A stretch of DNA of 64,000 bases from Enterococcus montenegrensis (GCF_029983095.1 NZ_CP120467.1:124001-188000); one strand, 5' to 3'. Shown: positions 8,441 to 18,131, counted from the stretch's first letter. Notes: a model not told the origin generated them from the sequence alone. Numbers and translations: made by a program.

Positions 8441-9801
8441 TTTATTTTTAATTTTTGCTGGTTAAAGGTGATGCTTTTGATTTCTTTGTTATCTTTTAGA
8501 CCGAATTCGTAACGAAAATTTTCGGCTTTTTTGTGATTGAGCTGATCGTCATATTCAACGGTGGTTGCAAATTTTGTGCCATCTTCATAGTTTAATGTAA
8601 TCGTCGTGCCGCTTAAATTGCCGGTGTAGTTAAAATCAAGGGCGATAGGTGAAAGCTGGATGTTATCTAATTTCAACTCTCCTTGTTGCGTTGTGAGCGT
8701 TTGAGAGGAGATTTTGGTTAACGGAAGTTCTTTGGCTTTTTTCAGTTGAATGGCCCAATCTCCCTCTTGGTAAGTTTCCCACCGCCAACCTGTTAAAACA
8801 AGTTTTGCCTGAGTTAAATCGGCTTTTTTAACTGGGAAAATGTACTCTTGATAATCTGCGCGACCAGTTTTGTTGTTATGGGTGCCATAATCGACGCTAA
8901 AATCAGCGAAAGAATCAATTTTTTTATCATTTATTACTAACTGCGGGAAAACTGCCGCCATTTTGGGTGTATTGGGTATTTTTAATTGCAGATGGAGTAA
9001 ATCGTCTTTGTAGGCAATATTTGAAATCGTAAACTGGTTATCTAATTTTTCGTTTACTTGTGAAGGTTTAAGGCCAGTTTTCACCAGTTCATTCCAAGAC
9101 ACACCATAATTTTTGGCAACTTCCTCATTTAGACCGCCTCCTTGCGCTTGTTGTTTCGTTAAATCAATCCAGCTCTTTTTGGCTTGTAGTAAGTTTTGCC
9201 AATTTGGCTGATAGGTTGTCGCAAAGTCTTTTTTTCCACTGGTAAAGGCCGTTAATTGAAAACCTGAATTTGGCGTATCATCAGCGCCGATTGCACTGGT
9301 TACTAAAGTCGCCGTTTTGGTACTGGCATCATAATGGGTCATTTGGGTATTCCCGCCGCCAAACATTTGCCAACGATCAATCATGGTGCTTTCGTCCAAG
9401 CGTTCGCCGGTTAAATCGGTTAGTTGGCTGACAAGATATTGATTACTTCCGTCTTTAAAAGAAGCGACGGCTTTTAGTTCCAATCCTTGATCGGTAACGT
9501 TTTGACTTAACTTATCAGAATTTAATAAAAGGAGTTCTGTTTGATTGCCAAAGCGTTTTTTGTAAGCCACCGATAAATCATCTCGGAAAGTAAAGCCGAC
9601 TAATATTAAAGCTAAAGCAGCTGTGGCACCGCTGATTAACCAGCGGCGTCGTCGCTGGTTTCTTTTTTTAACCAAAGCTTTTTTTGTAGCAAATTTTTGG
9701 TGGATGTTATTTTTATTTTCTTTATCAAAGGGCTGTTCGTTATAATGTAACAACTCATCTAACTGGGTATCGTCTAAGTATTCTAAAGGATGTTTTTTCA
9801 T
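8437..9801 (-). CDS. DUF4179-type anti-sigma factor
   Basis: This 454-residue single-pass membrane protein has a cytoplasmic N-terminal part (1-57, many charged residues). One membrane helix follows (about 58-76, RRRRWLISGATAALALILVG), then a large external domain. The layout matches DUF4179-containing negative regulators of ECF sigma factors. The start at 9801 (MKKHPLEYLDD) is supported by AGAGGTGG and by the ATGA overlap with the sigma gene's stop. It would hold the sigma factor inactive at the membrane until an envelope signal arrives. The signal cannot be told from sequence. Confidence 0.75.
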   Translation of the reverse strand: MKKHPLEYLDDTQLDELLHYNEQPFDKENKNNIHQKFATKKALVKKRNQRRRRWLISGATAALALILVGFTFRDDLSVAYKKRFGNQTELLLLNSDKLSQNVTDQGLELKAVASFKDGSNQYLVSQLTDLTGERLDESTMIDRWQMFGGGNTQMTHYDASTKTATLVTSAIGADDTPNSGFQLTAFTSGKKDFATTYQPNWQNLLQAKKSWIDLTKQQAQGGGLNEEVAKNYGVSWNELVKTGLKPSQVNEKLDNQFTISNIAYKDDLLHLQLKIPNTPKMAAVFPQLVINDKKIDSFADFSVDYGTHNNKTGRADYQEYIFPVKKADLTQAKLVLTGWRWETYQEGDWAIQLKKAKELPLTKISSQTLTTQQGELKLDNIQLSPIALDFNYTGNLSGTTITLNYEDGTKFATTVEYDDQLNHKKAENFRYEFGLKDNKEIKSITFNQQKLKIK

Positions 9802-10367
9802 GTATTTTCCACCTCTCTGAAAAAGGAATTGCGTTCTACCAAACTGCGTAATTTTTTTCGTCCCCGATACAACCGGTTGTCGACTTCTTTTGCCGGCAAT
9901 CCGGACTTCTTGGCGATTTCTTGGGGCGTTAGTTCGTAGAAGATTCGCCAAAGTAAAATTTGGCGCGTTGGCTCATCAAAAGTCATAATAAGACTGTAAA
10001 TTTCCTGCCAAGCCGCTTTTTCTTCCAACTCACTGCTAACTAACTCATCTGTGTTTTCCTCAATGTTCGCTAGTGTTTCGTGTTGACGCCGGCGTGCTTG
10101 TTGTAATTTGTTTTTTGTCATACTTTCAGTCATGATGCATAAATAAGTTTTTAGACTCCCTTTTTTTTCATCAAATTTTTCCGGCTGTTCCCACAAGCGT
10201 AAGAAGACATCGCTGACTACTTCTTCTAAATCCATGCCGTTTGCCGCGCCGCTGCGACTAGCCACTGCCCATAATAATTTACTGTAGGCGGTAATTAATG
10301 TGTTAAAGGCCGCTTCATCGCGCTTTTTCACCCTGCGATAAAAGAGGGTGTTTTCAATTTCTTCCAT
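9798..10367 (-). CDS. ECF-type RNA polymerase sigma factor
   Basis: This 189-residue protein has a sigma region 2 (about 10-75; DLEEVVSDVFLRLWEQPEKFD is the classic core-binding/-10 segment). Region 4 with a helix-turn-helix lies at about 125-180 (LTPQEIAKKSGLPAKEVDNRLYRGRKKLR). It directs RNA polymerase to a small stress regulon. Its stop overlaps the anti-sigma start (ATGA), so the pair is translationally coupled. The start at 10367 lies behind AGGTGG. Such pairs are usually autoregulated. Confidence 0.85.
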   Translation of the reverse strand: MEEIENTLFYRRVKKRDEAAFNTLITAYSKLLWAVASRSGAANGMDLEEVVSDVFLRLWEQPEKFDEKKGSLKTYLCIMTESMTKNKLQQARRRQHETLANIEENTDELVSSELEEKAAWQEIYSLIMTFDEPTRQILLWRIFYELTPQEIAKKSGLPAKEVDNRLYRGRKKLRSLVERNSFFREVENT

Positions 10368-10619
10368 TACTTCACCACCTCGTTAAGATATGTTGCAAAT
10401 TAAAACTATTTTGTTTGCTTTTGGTATTTCCTGACTTCACTTATACTACAAACCCAAAAGATTAAATTCCTCCCTTTTTTTTAAAAATATGTAATTTTTT
10501 GTTTTGAAAAAGTTGCTGGTGCTTTACGTTTAAATTTGAAAAACAAATTATCAAAATTTTATCGTATTACGCGCGCTTAGGTTAGGATACCTTTAGTTCA
10601 TTTTATTGTTCAATATAAA

Positions 10620-10737
10620 AAATACCTGGATTAAGAAGTTTGCCACAAAGCTCACAGTTGCAAGAATGGGGCGATTACTTTTGGTGCTGAAAGCAAGGGA
10701 CCAAAAGTTTTCTTCTATAATACAGGTATTTTAACTT
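10620..10737. other. Structured intergenic region between argH and the sigma gene
   Basis: AATACCTG (10621-10628) and CAGGTATT (10723-10730) form long-range arms. Inside them is a 9-bp perfect hairpin, ACTTTTGGT (10677-10685) with ACCAAAAGT (10700-10708). It could be the argH transcript end or a regulatory RNA element. I see no reading frame in 10368-10787. Confidence 0.35.
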
Positions 10738-10787
10738 TTTATATGATAAAAATTGTCAGGACTATGTTAAATATTGACGCCCGTAGT

Positions 10788-12188
10788 TTAATCGGCAGCT
10801 TTTTCTTTTTGCAGTTGCGTTTTGGCGGCTTTGATTTGTTTGTCTACTTGATCAAAACCGGTCCCACCATAAGAGTGGCGGTTTTTAACGGCGTTATAAG
10901 AAGATAATTTTTCATAAATGTCCGATTCAATGACAGGTGCGATTTGCTGGTATTCTTCCAGCGGCACATCTTGGAGGAAAATCCCCCGTTGAATGCAGGC
11001 TAGGACTAACTTGCCGACAATTTCGTGGGCTTCGCGGAATGGCACGCCGTGGTTGGCTAAGTAATCGGCTAGTTCTGTTGCATTGGAAAAATCCGATTCA
11101 GTGGCTTGCGCCATATTTTCTTTGTTGACTTTCATGGTATCAATCATGCCTGCCATAATATCCAGGCTAGTTAAAATCGTTTCCGCTGTATCAAACATGC
11201 CTTCTTTATCTTCTTGAAAATCCTTATTGTAGGCAAGGGGCAAGCCTTTCATAACGGTCAAAAGACCAAATAAGTTGCCGTAAACGCGACCAGTTTTACC
11301 GCGAATCAACTCGGCCATATCGGGATTTTTCTTTTGGGGCATAATTGAGCTGCCGGTAGAAAAGCTGTCGGTTAATTCCACAAACTTAAATTCATGGGAG
11401 CACCACAAAATCAACTCTTCGCAAAAGCGGGAGAGATGCATCATCATAATGGCGCTGTTGCTTAAAAATTCCAAAATGAAATCACGATCACTAACAGCAT
11501 CCAAACTGTTGGCATAAATATTACCAAAATCTAGTTCATTAGCCGTAAAAAAGCGGTCGACTGGAAAGGTCGTCCCTGCAAGTGCGGCACTACCTAGTGG
11601 CATGCTGTCAATTCGCTGTAAGTTTTCAGTAAAACGCGTTTGATCGCGGGTCAACATTTCATAATAAGCCAGCAGGTGATGGGCAAAAGAAATAGGTTGT
11701 GCATGTTGCAAATGCGTGTAGCCAGGCATGACGGTGTGGATGTTTTCTGCTGCTTTTTCCACTAAAATATTGCGAAAATGCTGAATTTTTGGCAGCAATT
11801 GTTTGACGATATCTTTTAAATATAAATGCATATCTGTCGCCACTTGGTCGTTACGACTGCGGGCAGTGTGAAGCTTGCCAGCAACCGGCCCGATTTCTGC
11901 GGCCAGATAAGATTCCAAGTTCATGTGGATATCTTCGTTTCCAATGGTAAATTCTAATTGTCCGGCTGCTAGTTTTTCTTGCAGTTTTTCTAAACCCCGC
12001 TGGATTTCAGCGGATTCTTCAGCGGTAATGATTTCTGTTTTGGCCAACATTTTAACATGGGCCAAACTGCCCTTGATGTCTTGTGTTGCCATTTTTTGAT
12101 CAAATAAAATCGATGCGCCAAACGCGTCAATCCATGCTTCGTTTTGACCGTCAAAACGGCCACCCCATAATTTTGCCACTTTCTCCAC
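10788..12188 (-). CDS. argH: Argininosuccinate lyase
   Basis: This 466-residue enzyme splits argininosuccinate into arginine and fumarate, the last step of arginine synthesis. The fumarase/aspartase-superfamily signature [12 protein letters not shown] is at about 280-291. The N-terminal LWGGRF and the [13 protein letters not shown] motif (about 107-119) are typical of ArgH. Length is normal for the family. The start at 12188 lies behind GAGGTGG. It follows argG on the same strand after 292 bp that contain a repeat-like element, so it may be cotranscribed with argG. Confidence 0.95.
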   Translation of the reverse strand: MEKVAKLWGGRFDGQNEAWIDAFGASILFDQKMATQDIKGSLAHVKMLAKTEIITAEESAEIQRGLEKLQEKLAAGQLEFTIGNEDIHMNLESYLAAEIGPVAGKLHTARSRNDQVATDMHLYLKDIVKQLLPKIQHFRNILVEKAAENIHTVMPGYTHLQHAQPISFAHHLLAYYEMLTRDQTRFTENLQRIDSMPLGSAALAGTTFPVDRFFTANELDFGNIYANSLDAVSDRDFILEFLSNSAIMMMHLSRFCEELILWCSHEFKFVELTDSFSTGSSIMPQKKNPDMAELIRGKTGRVYGNLFGLLTVMKGLPLAYNKDFQEDKEGMFDTAETILTSLDIMAGMIDTMKVNKENMAQATESDFSNATELADYLANHGVPFREAHEIVGKLVLACIQRGIFLQDVPLEEYQQIAPVIESDIYEKLSSYNAVKNRHSYGGTGFDQVDKQIKAAKTQLQKEKAAD

Positions 12189-12204
12189 CTCGTTTGTCAG
12201 TTAA

Positions 12205-12440
12205 AAAAGCTGCGACATAAGTTGTAAGAAAACTCTGGGATAAATCCAACCGGAAATAACTACAGTCCGCTGGATTTGTAACGAATCTTGGGGCTGTGAA
12301 TGAATATAATCACAGCGCTTATTTACGGATAAACGAGAGCCCAGCAGTAGCTTCTCTAAGCTGAACACGTCTATTCCAATCTCGATTTGTTAAATTTTAG
12401 AGTTTGTATCGTTACCTAACTTATGGCACAGCCATTTGTC
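12205..12440. repeat. MITE-like element between argG and argH
   Basis: The ends are imperfect inverted repeats: GCTGCGACATAAGTT (near 12210) and AACTTATGGCACAGC (near 12418) agree at 13 of 15 positions after reverse complement. They resemble the 'GGCTGNGACATAAGT' repeats common in low-GC Gram-positives. Internal pairs such as GGCTGTGA/TCACAGC add structure. No coding frame fills the element. Confidence 0.4.
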
Positions 12441-12480
12441 TTAAAGTTGATTGTCGGTAAAATAAATATCCTGTTTGTCT

Positions 12481-13695
12481 TTATTTTACCAAATTTTCTG
12501 CTTGCATTTGTGTTTGAACCTCAGCGTGAACTTTGCTGGGCAGGCCCCACAATTTAATGAAGCCAACCGCTGCGTCTTGATCAAAGGTATCAGCAGATGT
12601 GTAAGTCGCCAAGTTTTCAGAGTATAAACTATTTTCAGATTTACGTCCTTCCACAATCACGTTGCCTTTTAGTAATTTAACGCGGACGATACCGTTGACA
12701 TATTTTTGCGTTTCTTTTAGAAAAGCAATTAAAGCGTCAGTTAGTGGATTGAACCATAATGCGTTATAAATAATGTTACTTAATTGCTGTTCAATCATCG
12801 GTTTGAAATGGGCTACTTCACGGACGAAAGTTAAGTCTTCCAATTCTTTATGTGCCTTCATTAAAGTCACTGCGCCGGGACATTCGTAGACTTCGCGGGA
12901 TTTAATGCCAACCAGACGATTTTCCACGTGGTCGATTCGCCCCACGCCATGTTTGCCGGCAATTAAATTTAATTCCATAATAATGTCAGCAAAATTGTAG
13001 GTTTCACCATTTAATGCCACCGGAACGCCTTGATCAAAGGTAATTTCCACGATATCAGCTGTATCAGGTGTATCTTCAATGGCAGTGGTAATTTCGTAAG
13101 CTCCTTCAGGGGGTGTTGCCCAAGGATCTTCAAGGATGCCGCACTCACACGCACGTCCCCAAATATTTTGATCAATCGAATAAGGATTATCTAAATTCGC
13201 TGGAATTGGTACACCTTTTTTGGCGGCGTAAGCAATTTCTTCTTCACGAGACCATTTCCACTCACGGACAGGTGCAATCACTTTTAATTCTGGCGCTAAA
13301 GAATTGATTGCAACTTCAAAACGCACTTGGTCATTTCCTTTACCAGTACAACCATGTGCAACCGTTGTAGCGCCAGTTGATCGGGCTAGTTCAACTAATT
13401 TTTTCGCAATTAACGGTCGGGATAGTGCAGATACTAAAGGATAAGACTGTTCGTAAAAAGTGTGGCCTTGCAATGCAATTAAGGCATACTCTTCGGCGAA
13501 CTCGTCTTTAGCATCGATGGCATAAGAGGCGATTGCCCCCACTTGCAACGCTTTTTCCTTAATAAACGCCGTATCTTTTCCTTCCCCAATATCTAAACAA
13601 CACGCGATGACGTCATACCCTTCATCGGTCAACCACTTAATGGATACGGAGGTATCAAGTCCTCCTGAATATGCTAATACAACCTTCTCTTTCAT
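12481..13695 (-). CDS. argG: Argininosuccinate synthase
   Basis: This 404-residue enzyme joins citrulline and aspartate using ATP. The N-terminal P-loop of the N-type ATP pyrophosphatases is visible ([16 protein letters not shown], 8-23). The family motif [14 protein letters not shown] (about 114-127) and [10 protein letters not shown] (about 177-186) are intact. The start at 13695 lies behind AAAGGGCG. It is transcribed divergently from rplM. AT-rich palindromes upstream (13790-13838) resemble ARG boxes, which suggests repression by ArgR/AhrC. Confidence 0.95.
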   Translation of the reverse strand: MKEKVVLAYSGGLDTSVSIKWLTDEGYDVIACCLDIGEGKDTAFIKEKALQVGAIASYAIDAKDEFAEEYALIALQGHTFYEQSYPLVSALSRPLIAKKLVELARSTGATTVAHGCTGKGNDQVRFEVAINSLAPELKVIAPVREWKWSREEEIAYAAKKGVPIPANLDNPYSIDQNIWGRACECGILEDPWATPPEGAYEITTAIEDTPDTADIVEITFDQGVPVALNGETYNFADIIMELNLIAGKHGVGRIDHVENRLVGIKSREVYECPGAVTLMKAHKELEDLTFVREVAHFKPMIEQQLSNIIYNALWFNPLTDALIAFLKETQKYVNGIVRVKLLKGNVIVEGRKSENSLYSENLATYTSADTFDQDAAVGFIKLWGLPSKVHAEVQTQMQAENLVK

Positions 13696-13789
13696 AATAA
13701 ATACGCCCTTTCTGTTGTGCTTTTTTCAGTGTGAGTAAAAATGTGTTGACGCTATCGTATCAAATTGAAAATTAAAAAGCAAGCAAAAA

Positions 13790-13838
13790 TATAAATATTT
13801 ATACAAAATATTTTTAAAAAAGCATAAATCATACAAAA
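13790..13838 (-). promoter_or_regulatory. Candidate ARG boxes upstream of argG
   Basis: TATAAATATTTATA (13790-13803) is a perfect 14-bp palindrome. GCATAAATCATACAAA (13823-13838) is a second similar site. Both resemble the AT-rich operators of ArgR/AhrC and sit about 95-145 bp upstream of the argG start. Assignment rests on position and base pattern only. Confidence 0.4.
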
Positions 13839-14046
13839 ATAGCTGGTTTATAAAGTTTGGTTTGTATAAAAGAACAAAATCGCTTAAAGAAATCTAAAAA
13901 TCATTTTCTGAAAAATGATGGAATAAAATGTAACAAGGACTGTTTGTTGAAAATGTCTTTTTCTAAAAAATTTGATTATTATAGTAGGGAAATAATGGCA
14001 GGAAAAAATAAAGTTTAAAAATGCTGGGAAAAGCCGCGACTTTTGA

Positions 14047-14160
14047 TTGACTTTGCGCAGTTTTACCGTTATTATGTTAAATGGTATTGTTTACCCCACA
14101 AAGAGCCCCGGAAACTCAAGTGATTGTAAACATTCGAAATTGAAATTGGAGGAAAAAATC
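14047..14160 (+). promoter_or_regulatory. rplM-rpsI promoter and leader
   Basis: A near-consensus promoter is visible: TTGACT (14047-14052), a 17-bp spacer and TATTAT (14070-14075). About 75 nt of untranslated leader follow before GGAGG and the TTG start. Firmicute L13 operons often carry an autoregulatory L13-binding leader in this place. The CCCCGGAAACTC segment could belong to such a structure, but I cannot confirm it. Confidence 0.6.
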
Positions 14161-14604
14161 TTGCGTACAACATATATGGCCAAACCAGGCGAAGTAGAAC
14201 GTAAATGGTATGTAGTAGACGCTACTGATGTTCCAATGGGACGCCTTTCAGCAGTCGTTGCTTCAATCTTACGCGGTAAAAACAAACCAACTTTCACCCC
14301 CCATGTGGATACAGGTGATTTTGTAATCGTCATTAACGCTGACAAAGTGAAATTAACAGGTAAAAAAGCATCTGATAAAATTTACTACCGTCACTCAAAT
14401 CATCCTGGCGGCTTGAAACAAGTTTCAGCTGGTGAATTGCGTGCTAAAAATTCTCGTCGTTTGATCGAAACTTCTGTAAAAGGTATGCTTCCTAAAAACA
14501 CTTTGGGTCGCGCACAAGGCATGAAGCTACACGTTTACGGTGGCGCTGAACATCCACATGCAGCTCAACAACCAGAAGTATTAGACATCACAAACTTAAT
14601 TTAA
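14161..14604 (+). CDS. rplM: Ribosomal protein L13
   Basis: This 147-residue large-subunit ribosomal protein has typical motifs: [16 protein letters not shown] near the start, [19 protein letters not shown] (about 40-58) and the C-terminal [12 protein letters not shown] chose the TTG start at 14161 (behind GGAGG), because a 38-residue upstream extension is not found in L13 proteins. TTG starts for rplM are usual in enterococci. It is cotranscribed with rpsI, 15 bp downstream. Confidence 0.97.
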   Translation: MRTTYMAKPGEVERKWYVVDATDVPMGRLSAVVASILRGKNKPTFTPHVDTGDFVIVINADKVKLTGKKASDKIYYRHSNHPGGLKQVSAGELRAKNSRRLIETSVKGMLPKNTLGRAQGMKLHVYGGAEHPHAAQQPEVLDITNLI

Positions 14605-14619
14605 TAGGAGGGAATTTCA

Positions 14620-15012
14620 TTGGCACAAGCTCAATATATCGGCACAGGCCGTCGTAAAAATGCAGTAGCTCGCGTACGTTTGGTACCAGGTACTGGTAAA
14701 ATTACTATCAATAAAAAAGACGTTGAAGAATATATCCCACATGCTGACCTACGTTTAGTTATCAACCAACCATTTGGCGTAACTGAAACAACTGGCGCTT
14801 ACGATGTAATCGTAAACGTAAACGGTGGGGGCTATGCTGGACAATCTGGCGCAATCCGCCACGGTATTTCTCGTGCATTATTAGAAGTTGATCCTGACTT
14901 CCGTCTTGCATTAAAACGCGCTGGTCTATTAACACGTGACGCTCGTATGGTTGAACGTAAAAAACCAGGTCTTAAAAAAGCTCGTAAAGCATCTCAATTC
15001 TCTAAGCGTTAA
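14620..15012 (+). CDS. rpsI: Ribosomal protein S9
   Basis: This 130-residue small-subunit protein has the conserved start [17 protein letters not shown] and the basic C-terminal tail ending [12 protein letters not shown], which reaches the ribosomal P site. It starts with TTG at 14620 behind GGAGGG. Its last 50 bp (14963-15012) serve as the attachment site for an integrative element. The integrase gene begins only 22 bp beyond the stop codon, on the opposite strand. Near-copies of these 50 bp occur at 26637 and 30015. Confidence 0.98.
   Translation: MAQAQYIGTGRRKNAVARVRLVPGTGKITINKKDVEEYIPHADLRLVINQPFGVTETTGAYDVIVNVNGGGYAGQSGAIRHGISRALLEVDPDFRLALKRAGLLTRDARMVERKKPGLKKARKASQFSKR
14963..15012. 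repeat. Attachment site copy 1 (rpsI 3' end, attL)
   Basis: This 50-bp sequence starts AACCAGGTCTTAAAAAAGC and ends CTAAGCGTTAA. It is repeated with 2 differences at 30015-30064 and about 6 at 26637-26686. In each copy the S9 reading frame still encodes [15 protein letters not shown] and a stop; the differences are synonymous. Confidence 0.9.
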
Positions 15013-15034
15013 AAACAGCTTCATATCAGTACTT

Positions 15035-16330
15035 TCAGGCGTTTCGCAATTCACTTTGCGAAGCGTCTTTTTTTGAGTTGACACCATTGTTGACACCATT
15101 CCGGTCTGACTCTTTTTGAGACAATTTACGATAGGCAATTTCACCAATAGGCATTTGAATCACGTTTGGTGTATTTACATAAGTTCTTGTGATGTTTGTA
15201 TCGCTGTGAGTCAATGCTTCAGAAATCTGTTCTAGCGCGACACCAGCTTGTTTGGCTAAAGTTGCCCCAGTATGGCGTAACTTATGTGGGGTCGCATGGG
15301 TAAGGTGCTTATGTCGTCGCTCAATGGATTTCATGCGGTAGTTCAAATAATCTGTATGAAGCCTTTGGTTGATATTCCCTTTATCATCAAAGAAGGTAAA
15401 GAGTAGCTGTTCTTCGGTTTGTTCAATTTCAAATTGAGCTAGTTCTTCTTTTTGTTGAACTTTCCACTGTTGAAGTAATTGCTTTAGTTCATTCGGAATA
15501 TGGAAAATTGTCGTTTTATTCCCTTTTGTGCTTTTTTCATTGCCGAATTTATCTAAGGCTTTACCAATCGTAATCTGGGAAGCAGTGAAATTCACATTCT
15601 TCCATTTGATGGCATAAGTTTCTGATTTGCGATCAGATAAAAAGAAGGTAGTCAGAAATAATACATAGTCCTGTAAAGTCAGTTGCCCACTTTCATAATC
15701 GTTTTGGACGGCAGTTAGCCATTCTTGAAGTTGTTCAAAGGAGAGGTATAAATCTTCTTCTTTTTTAGCTTCTTGCAATTGGTTTTTCTTAGTAGCGTTG
15801 ATCCGTTTGAGCGATTTTTCTAGTTTATTCCGTTCAATGTATTCAAGCTCTTCCGCCCAATCGAAAATAGAATTAACGTAGCTACGTAGTATTTTGAAGT
15901 TTGCGTATTCGGCAGCCTTTTGTGTCATGATTTTTAGAACAAAGGCTTTGTTTTGATTCAGATAGTTCAATGTGTATTTTCCGAACATGGGTAAGATATG
16001 AAGTCGAAAAATATCTTTTGTATTCGCGATTGTAACAGGAGTGGGGGACTTCGTGTTTCGAGAAGTTAAACCAGCTGTATAAGCATCAATCCAGATATCT
16101 TCATAGAAATCTTTGAACAGTGCTTCACCACCTAGTTCAAAAGCATTCTTTTCTTTGTTTTCCCGTAGCTCTTTAATCTTGGCATAAAAATCGATTTCTG
16201 CTGCTTTTGCCTCCTTTCTAGTTTTAAAAGTTTTGGAATAAAGTTTGTTTACACCTATCATCTCTTGGATATCTTGTGGATAGTAAAGCCGTAAACGGTA
16301 AGTTTCATTTTCTGTTTTGCTAATTGCCAT
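15035..16330 (-). CDS. int: Tyrosine recombinase (integrase) of the rpsI element
   Basis: This 431-residue site-specific recombinase has an N-terminal arm-binding region (1-60) and a SAM-like core-binding domain (about 70-180). The catalytic domain carries Arg 234 (SDRKSE), Lys near 267, HKLR (His 349/Arg 352), His 375 (LTHSD) and the nucleophile Tyr 384 (TRTYVNTP). All expected catalytic residues are present, so it should be active. It is encoded directly beside the rpsI attachment site, as usual for integrative elements. The arm-site-like repeats TTGACACCATT lie in its 3' end (15078-15100). The extreme C-terminus reads through these repeats as NGVNNGVNSK. Confidence 0.93.
   Translation of the reverse strand: MAISKTENETYRLRLYYPQDIQEMIGVNKLYSKTFKTRKEAKAAEIDFYAKIKELRENKEKNAFELGGEALFKDFYEDIWIDAYTAGLTSRNTKSPTPVTIANTKDIFRLHILPMFGKYTLNYLNQNKAFVLKIMTQKAAEYANFKILRSYVNSIFDWAEELEYIERNKLEKSLKRINATKKNQLQEAKKEEDLYLSFEQLQEWLTAVQNDYESGQLTLQDYVLFLTTFFLSDRKSETYAIKWKNVNFTASQITIGKALDKFGNEKSTKGNKTTIFHIPNELKQLLQQWKVQQKEELAQFEIEQTEEQLLFTFFDDKGNINQRLHTDYLNYRMKSIERRHKHLTHATPHKLRHTGATLAKQAGVALEQISEALTHSDTNITRTYVNTPNVIQMPIGEIAYRKLSQKESDRNGVNNGVNSKKDASQSELRNA
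15037..15075. terminator. Bidirectional terminator between rpsI and the integrase gene
   Basis: GCGTTTCGCAA (15039-15049) pairs with TTGCGAAGCG (15056-15065) with one G-U, followed by a run of T on the plus strand. The end of the integrase gene lies in the hairpin. Confidence 0.75.
15078..15100. repeat. Direct repeats, candidate integrase arm sites (left end)
   Basis: TTGACACCATT occurs at 15078-15088 and 15090-15100. An identical 11-mer lies at 26524-26534, near the other end of the element. The positions suit arm-type binding sites for the integrase. Confidence 0.5.
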
Positions 16331-16395
16331 AGTATTTCCCTCCGAGTTTGCGAGCCGAAATCAAATACTATATATGGAGTATAACGATGTCGGAA

Positions 16396-16671
16396 TTATT
16401 TTGCTAGGCTTGCAAGCCATTGATCAATGGCGATACGGTCAAATCTATTTGATCCGTGGATTTGAATAAGGGGCAAGCCCTCTTTAATCCAGCCATCTAA
16501 CGTATTATTGGAAACTTGTAGATAGTTACAAGTTTGTTTTTTATTCATATAGCGGTGTTGCAGGTTTTCCTGTGTCTTAATTTTTTCGATTTCAGTTGTG
16601 ATTAAATCAGATAGTTGAGTAGAAATGATGCCCATCTGATCATCACTGAGTAAAATTTTCATTTCGGTCAT
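16396..16671 (-). CDS. Excisionase-like helix-turn-helix protein
   Basis: This small protein (91 residues) has a C-terminal MerR/excisionase-type winged-helix: MNKKQTCNYLQVSNNTLDGWIKEGLPLIQIHGSNRF in residues about 43-78. It is encoded 65 bp upstream of int on the same strand. In Tn916-like and SaPI-like elements a protein of this type helps the integrase in excision. The N-terminal helical part is not recognised. Confidence 0.7.
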   Translation of the reverse strand: MTEMKILLSDDQMGIISTQLSDLITTEIEKIKTQENLQHRYMNKKQTCNYLQVSNNTLDGWIKEGLPLIQIHGSNRFDRIAIDQWLASLAK

Positions 16672-16710
16672 GTTCTCACTTCCTTTGAATTTTGCGTAGG
16701 GAATAATGAA

Positions 16711-17555
16711 TTATTTTTTTATCTTGGTATAGCGAACAGTGCTTTCTTGAAAATCCATCACTTGTTCTGGAGTTCCACCTTCATTTACAGCACTGTAAAA
16801 AATTGGGCGTCTTACGAGGTACTCATTGGTATAAAGCACGTCTTGATTTGTGGTATCAAAAGGTTGATCCACGAGTTGCTTTGTGACGCTGGGTACTTTG
16901 AGGTTACGGGATTTGAAGAATGCTTTCTTCTTATGCTCTTTCAAATCTAAGTCCTTATCAAAGTATTTACTAATATAGCGCCCGCGATTTTCGATACTAT
17001 CGACATCAATCTTGTTGATTTTGACAAATCCATGTCCCCAGATGGTAGTAAGGCGATTGTTAGAGATAAAAGGAAAGTCAAACAGGATGATGTGATAATG
17101 GACGGCGCCTCGTTCTTGTTTTTCCCACGTGGCAAGGTATTTCAGGTTTGCTTTTTTTGTGTGATAGAGTTCGTAGTTTAGTCGTTTGATAAATTTTTTG
17201 AATTCATTATTCGCATAGGTAATGTCTTGAATGTTTTCTCTGAAAGTGAGGGTTAAAAATTTTGATCGATTGTCAAAGTTCATATCTACGAGTCGGGCAA
17301 TTTCAAAACGCATATTTTGATAGTATTTTTGTTTTCGTTTTAAGCTGTCGTATTGTCCTTGAGCGGATAGTTCATCATAGTTTTTTCTTTTATTGCTAGT
17401 TGGATTTTCTTCTTCATAAAGCCAAGCTAATTCTTTTTTTGTTTTGGATTGGTTTCAATATTTCCTGTTTTTTGTTTAGGAGTAATGATTGCTTCATAAT
17501 CATAAATTTCAAGGTACGTGGGAGTCTCAATGATTTTCTGATTATAAGCTTTCAA
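16711..17555 (-). pseudogene. HUH-type replication initiator, frame interrupted at A_AAA_AAG
   Basis: The main part (16711-17313) encodes a Rep protein. The metal-binding HUH motif is visible as GAVHYHIILFDFP, and RGRYISKYFDKD provides the likely catalytic Tyr. The coding sequence continues upstream of 17313 in the same frame (ELAWLYEEENPTSNKRK...) to about 17434. There it passes by one base into a frame that opens at TTG 17555 (behind AAGGAG, 9 nt away) with KAYNQKIIETPTYLEIYDYE. The change point is a run of seven A in the heptamer A_AAA_AAG, followed by an in-frame TAG. A -1 shift restores the whole protein (about 281 residues). Either this is programmed frameshifting, a one-base loss, or a sequencing error. 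Confidence 0.7.
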
Positions 17556-17666
17556 AAATCATCACTCCTTGATGTATATTCAGTTGTCAAAGAACCATCA
17601 TTTTTCGCCTGATGTTGTTCTATAAATCAAGTTAAGGGGAAGTCCTGCAAAGCAGTCCTTCCAGCC

Positions 17667-17750
17667 TATGTGTTTATTGGGCGGTTTTAAAGGACAGAAA
17701 CGGCTCTGTGGGCGCTGCCCCGCCGTTCCCGTCCTAACCACCCAACAACC
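17667..17750. other. Candidate replication origin or nick region (nested GC-rich hairpins)
   Basis: Outer arms TTGGGCGGTT (17677-17686) and AACCACCCAA (17736-17745) differ at one position. Inside, GGAC...ACGGC pairs with GCCGT...GTCC. The stretch is much more GC-rich than its surroundings and lies just upstream of rep. That is where a double-strand origin or oriT is expected in a Rep-encoding integrative element. Confidence 0.4.
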
Positions 17751-17761
17751 CCACAGGGGAA

Positions 17762-18112
17762 TTAGTTTTGCGTAGTGGAGCCTTGTTTTTTCGGAATCAA
17801 AGTTGCCACATCTGCCGTGGCTGATAATCCATAGCTAACGAATTGACCGTTAGAGCGACCCCAAGGTGCAATCACTAAATTGGCAAATGTAACCATGGCT
17901 AAACCTTGTTGGGTAAGTTCTTCCGGAGTAATCACGGGATTTTCAGATTTGACTTTGACACTGATTTTTTCGTAGCGGAGTTTTGGTAGGATACATTCAT
18001 AACTCCAACCTAAAATTTCTCCGTCTTTTTGCCAGCGAGTAACATTGACAACTTGGTATTCTTTTTCGAGTTTTTCTTTTGGTAAAGTAAGATCATTGAT
18101 TTTAATTGGCAT
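17762..18112 (-). CDS. Conserved-looking element protein of unknown function
   Basis: This 116-residue soluble protein (MPIKINDLTLPKEKLEK...) has predicted beta-rich character and no recognised motif. Its place, between a Rep gene and a divergent XRE regulator, matches small accessory genes in integrative elements that code for replication or control functions. It has a good ribosome binding site (GGAGGGC) and shares the operator-rich intergenic region with the regulator, so the repressor probably controls it. I cannot name its function. Confidence 0.6.
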   Translation of the reverse strand: MPIKINDLTLPKEKLEKEYQVVNVTRWQKDGEILGWSYECILPKLRYEKISVKVKSENPVITPEELTQQGLAMVTFANLVIAPWGRSNGQFVSYGLSATADVATLIPKKQGSTTQN

Positions 18113-18131
18113 AATAGCCCTCCTTCTTGGA

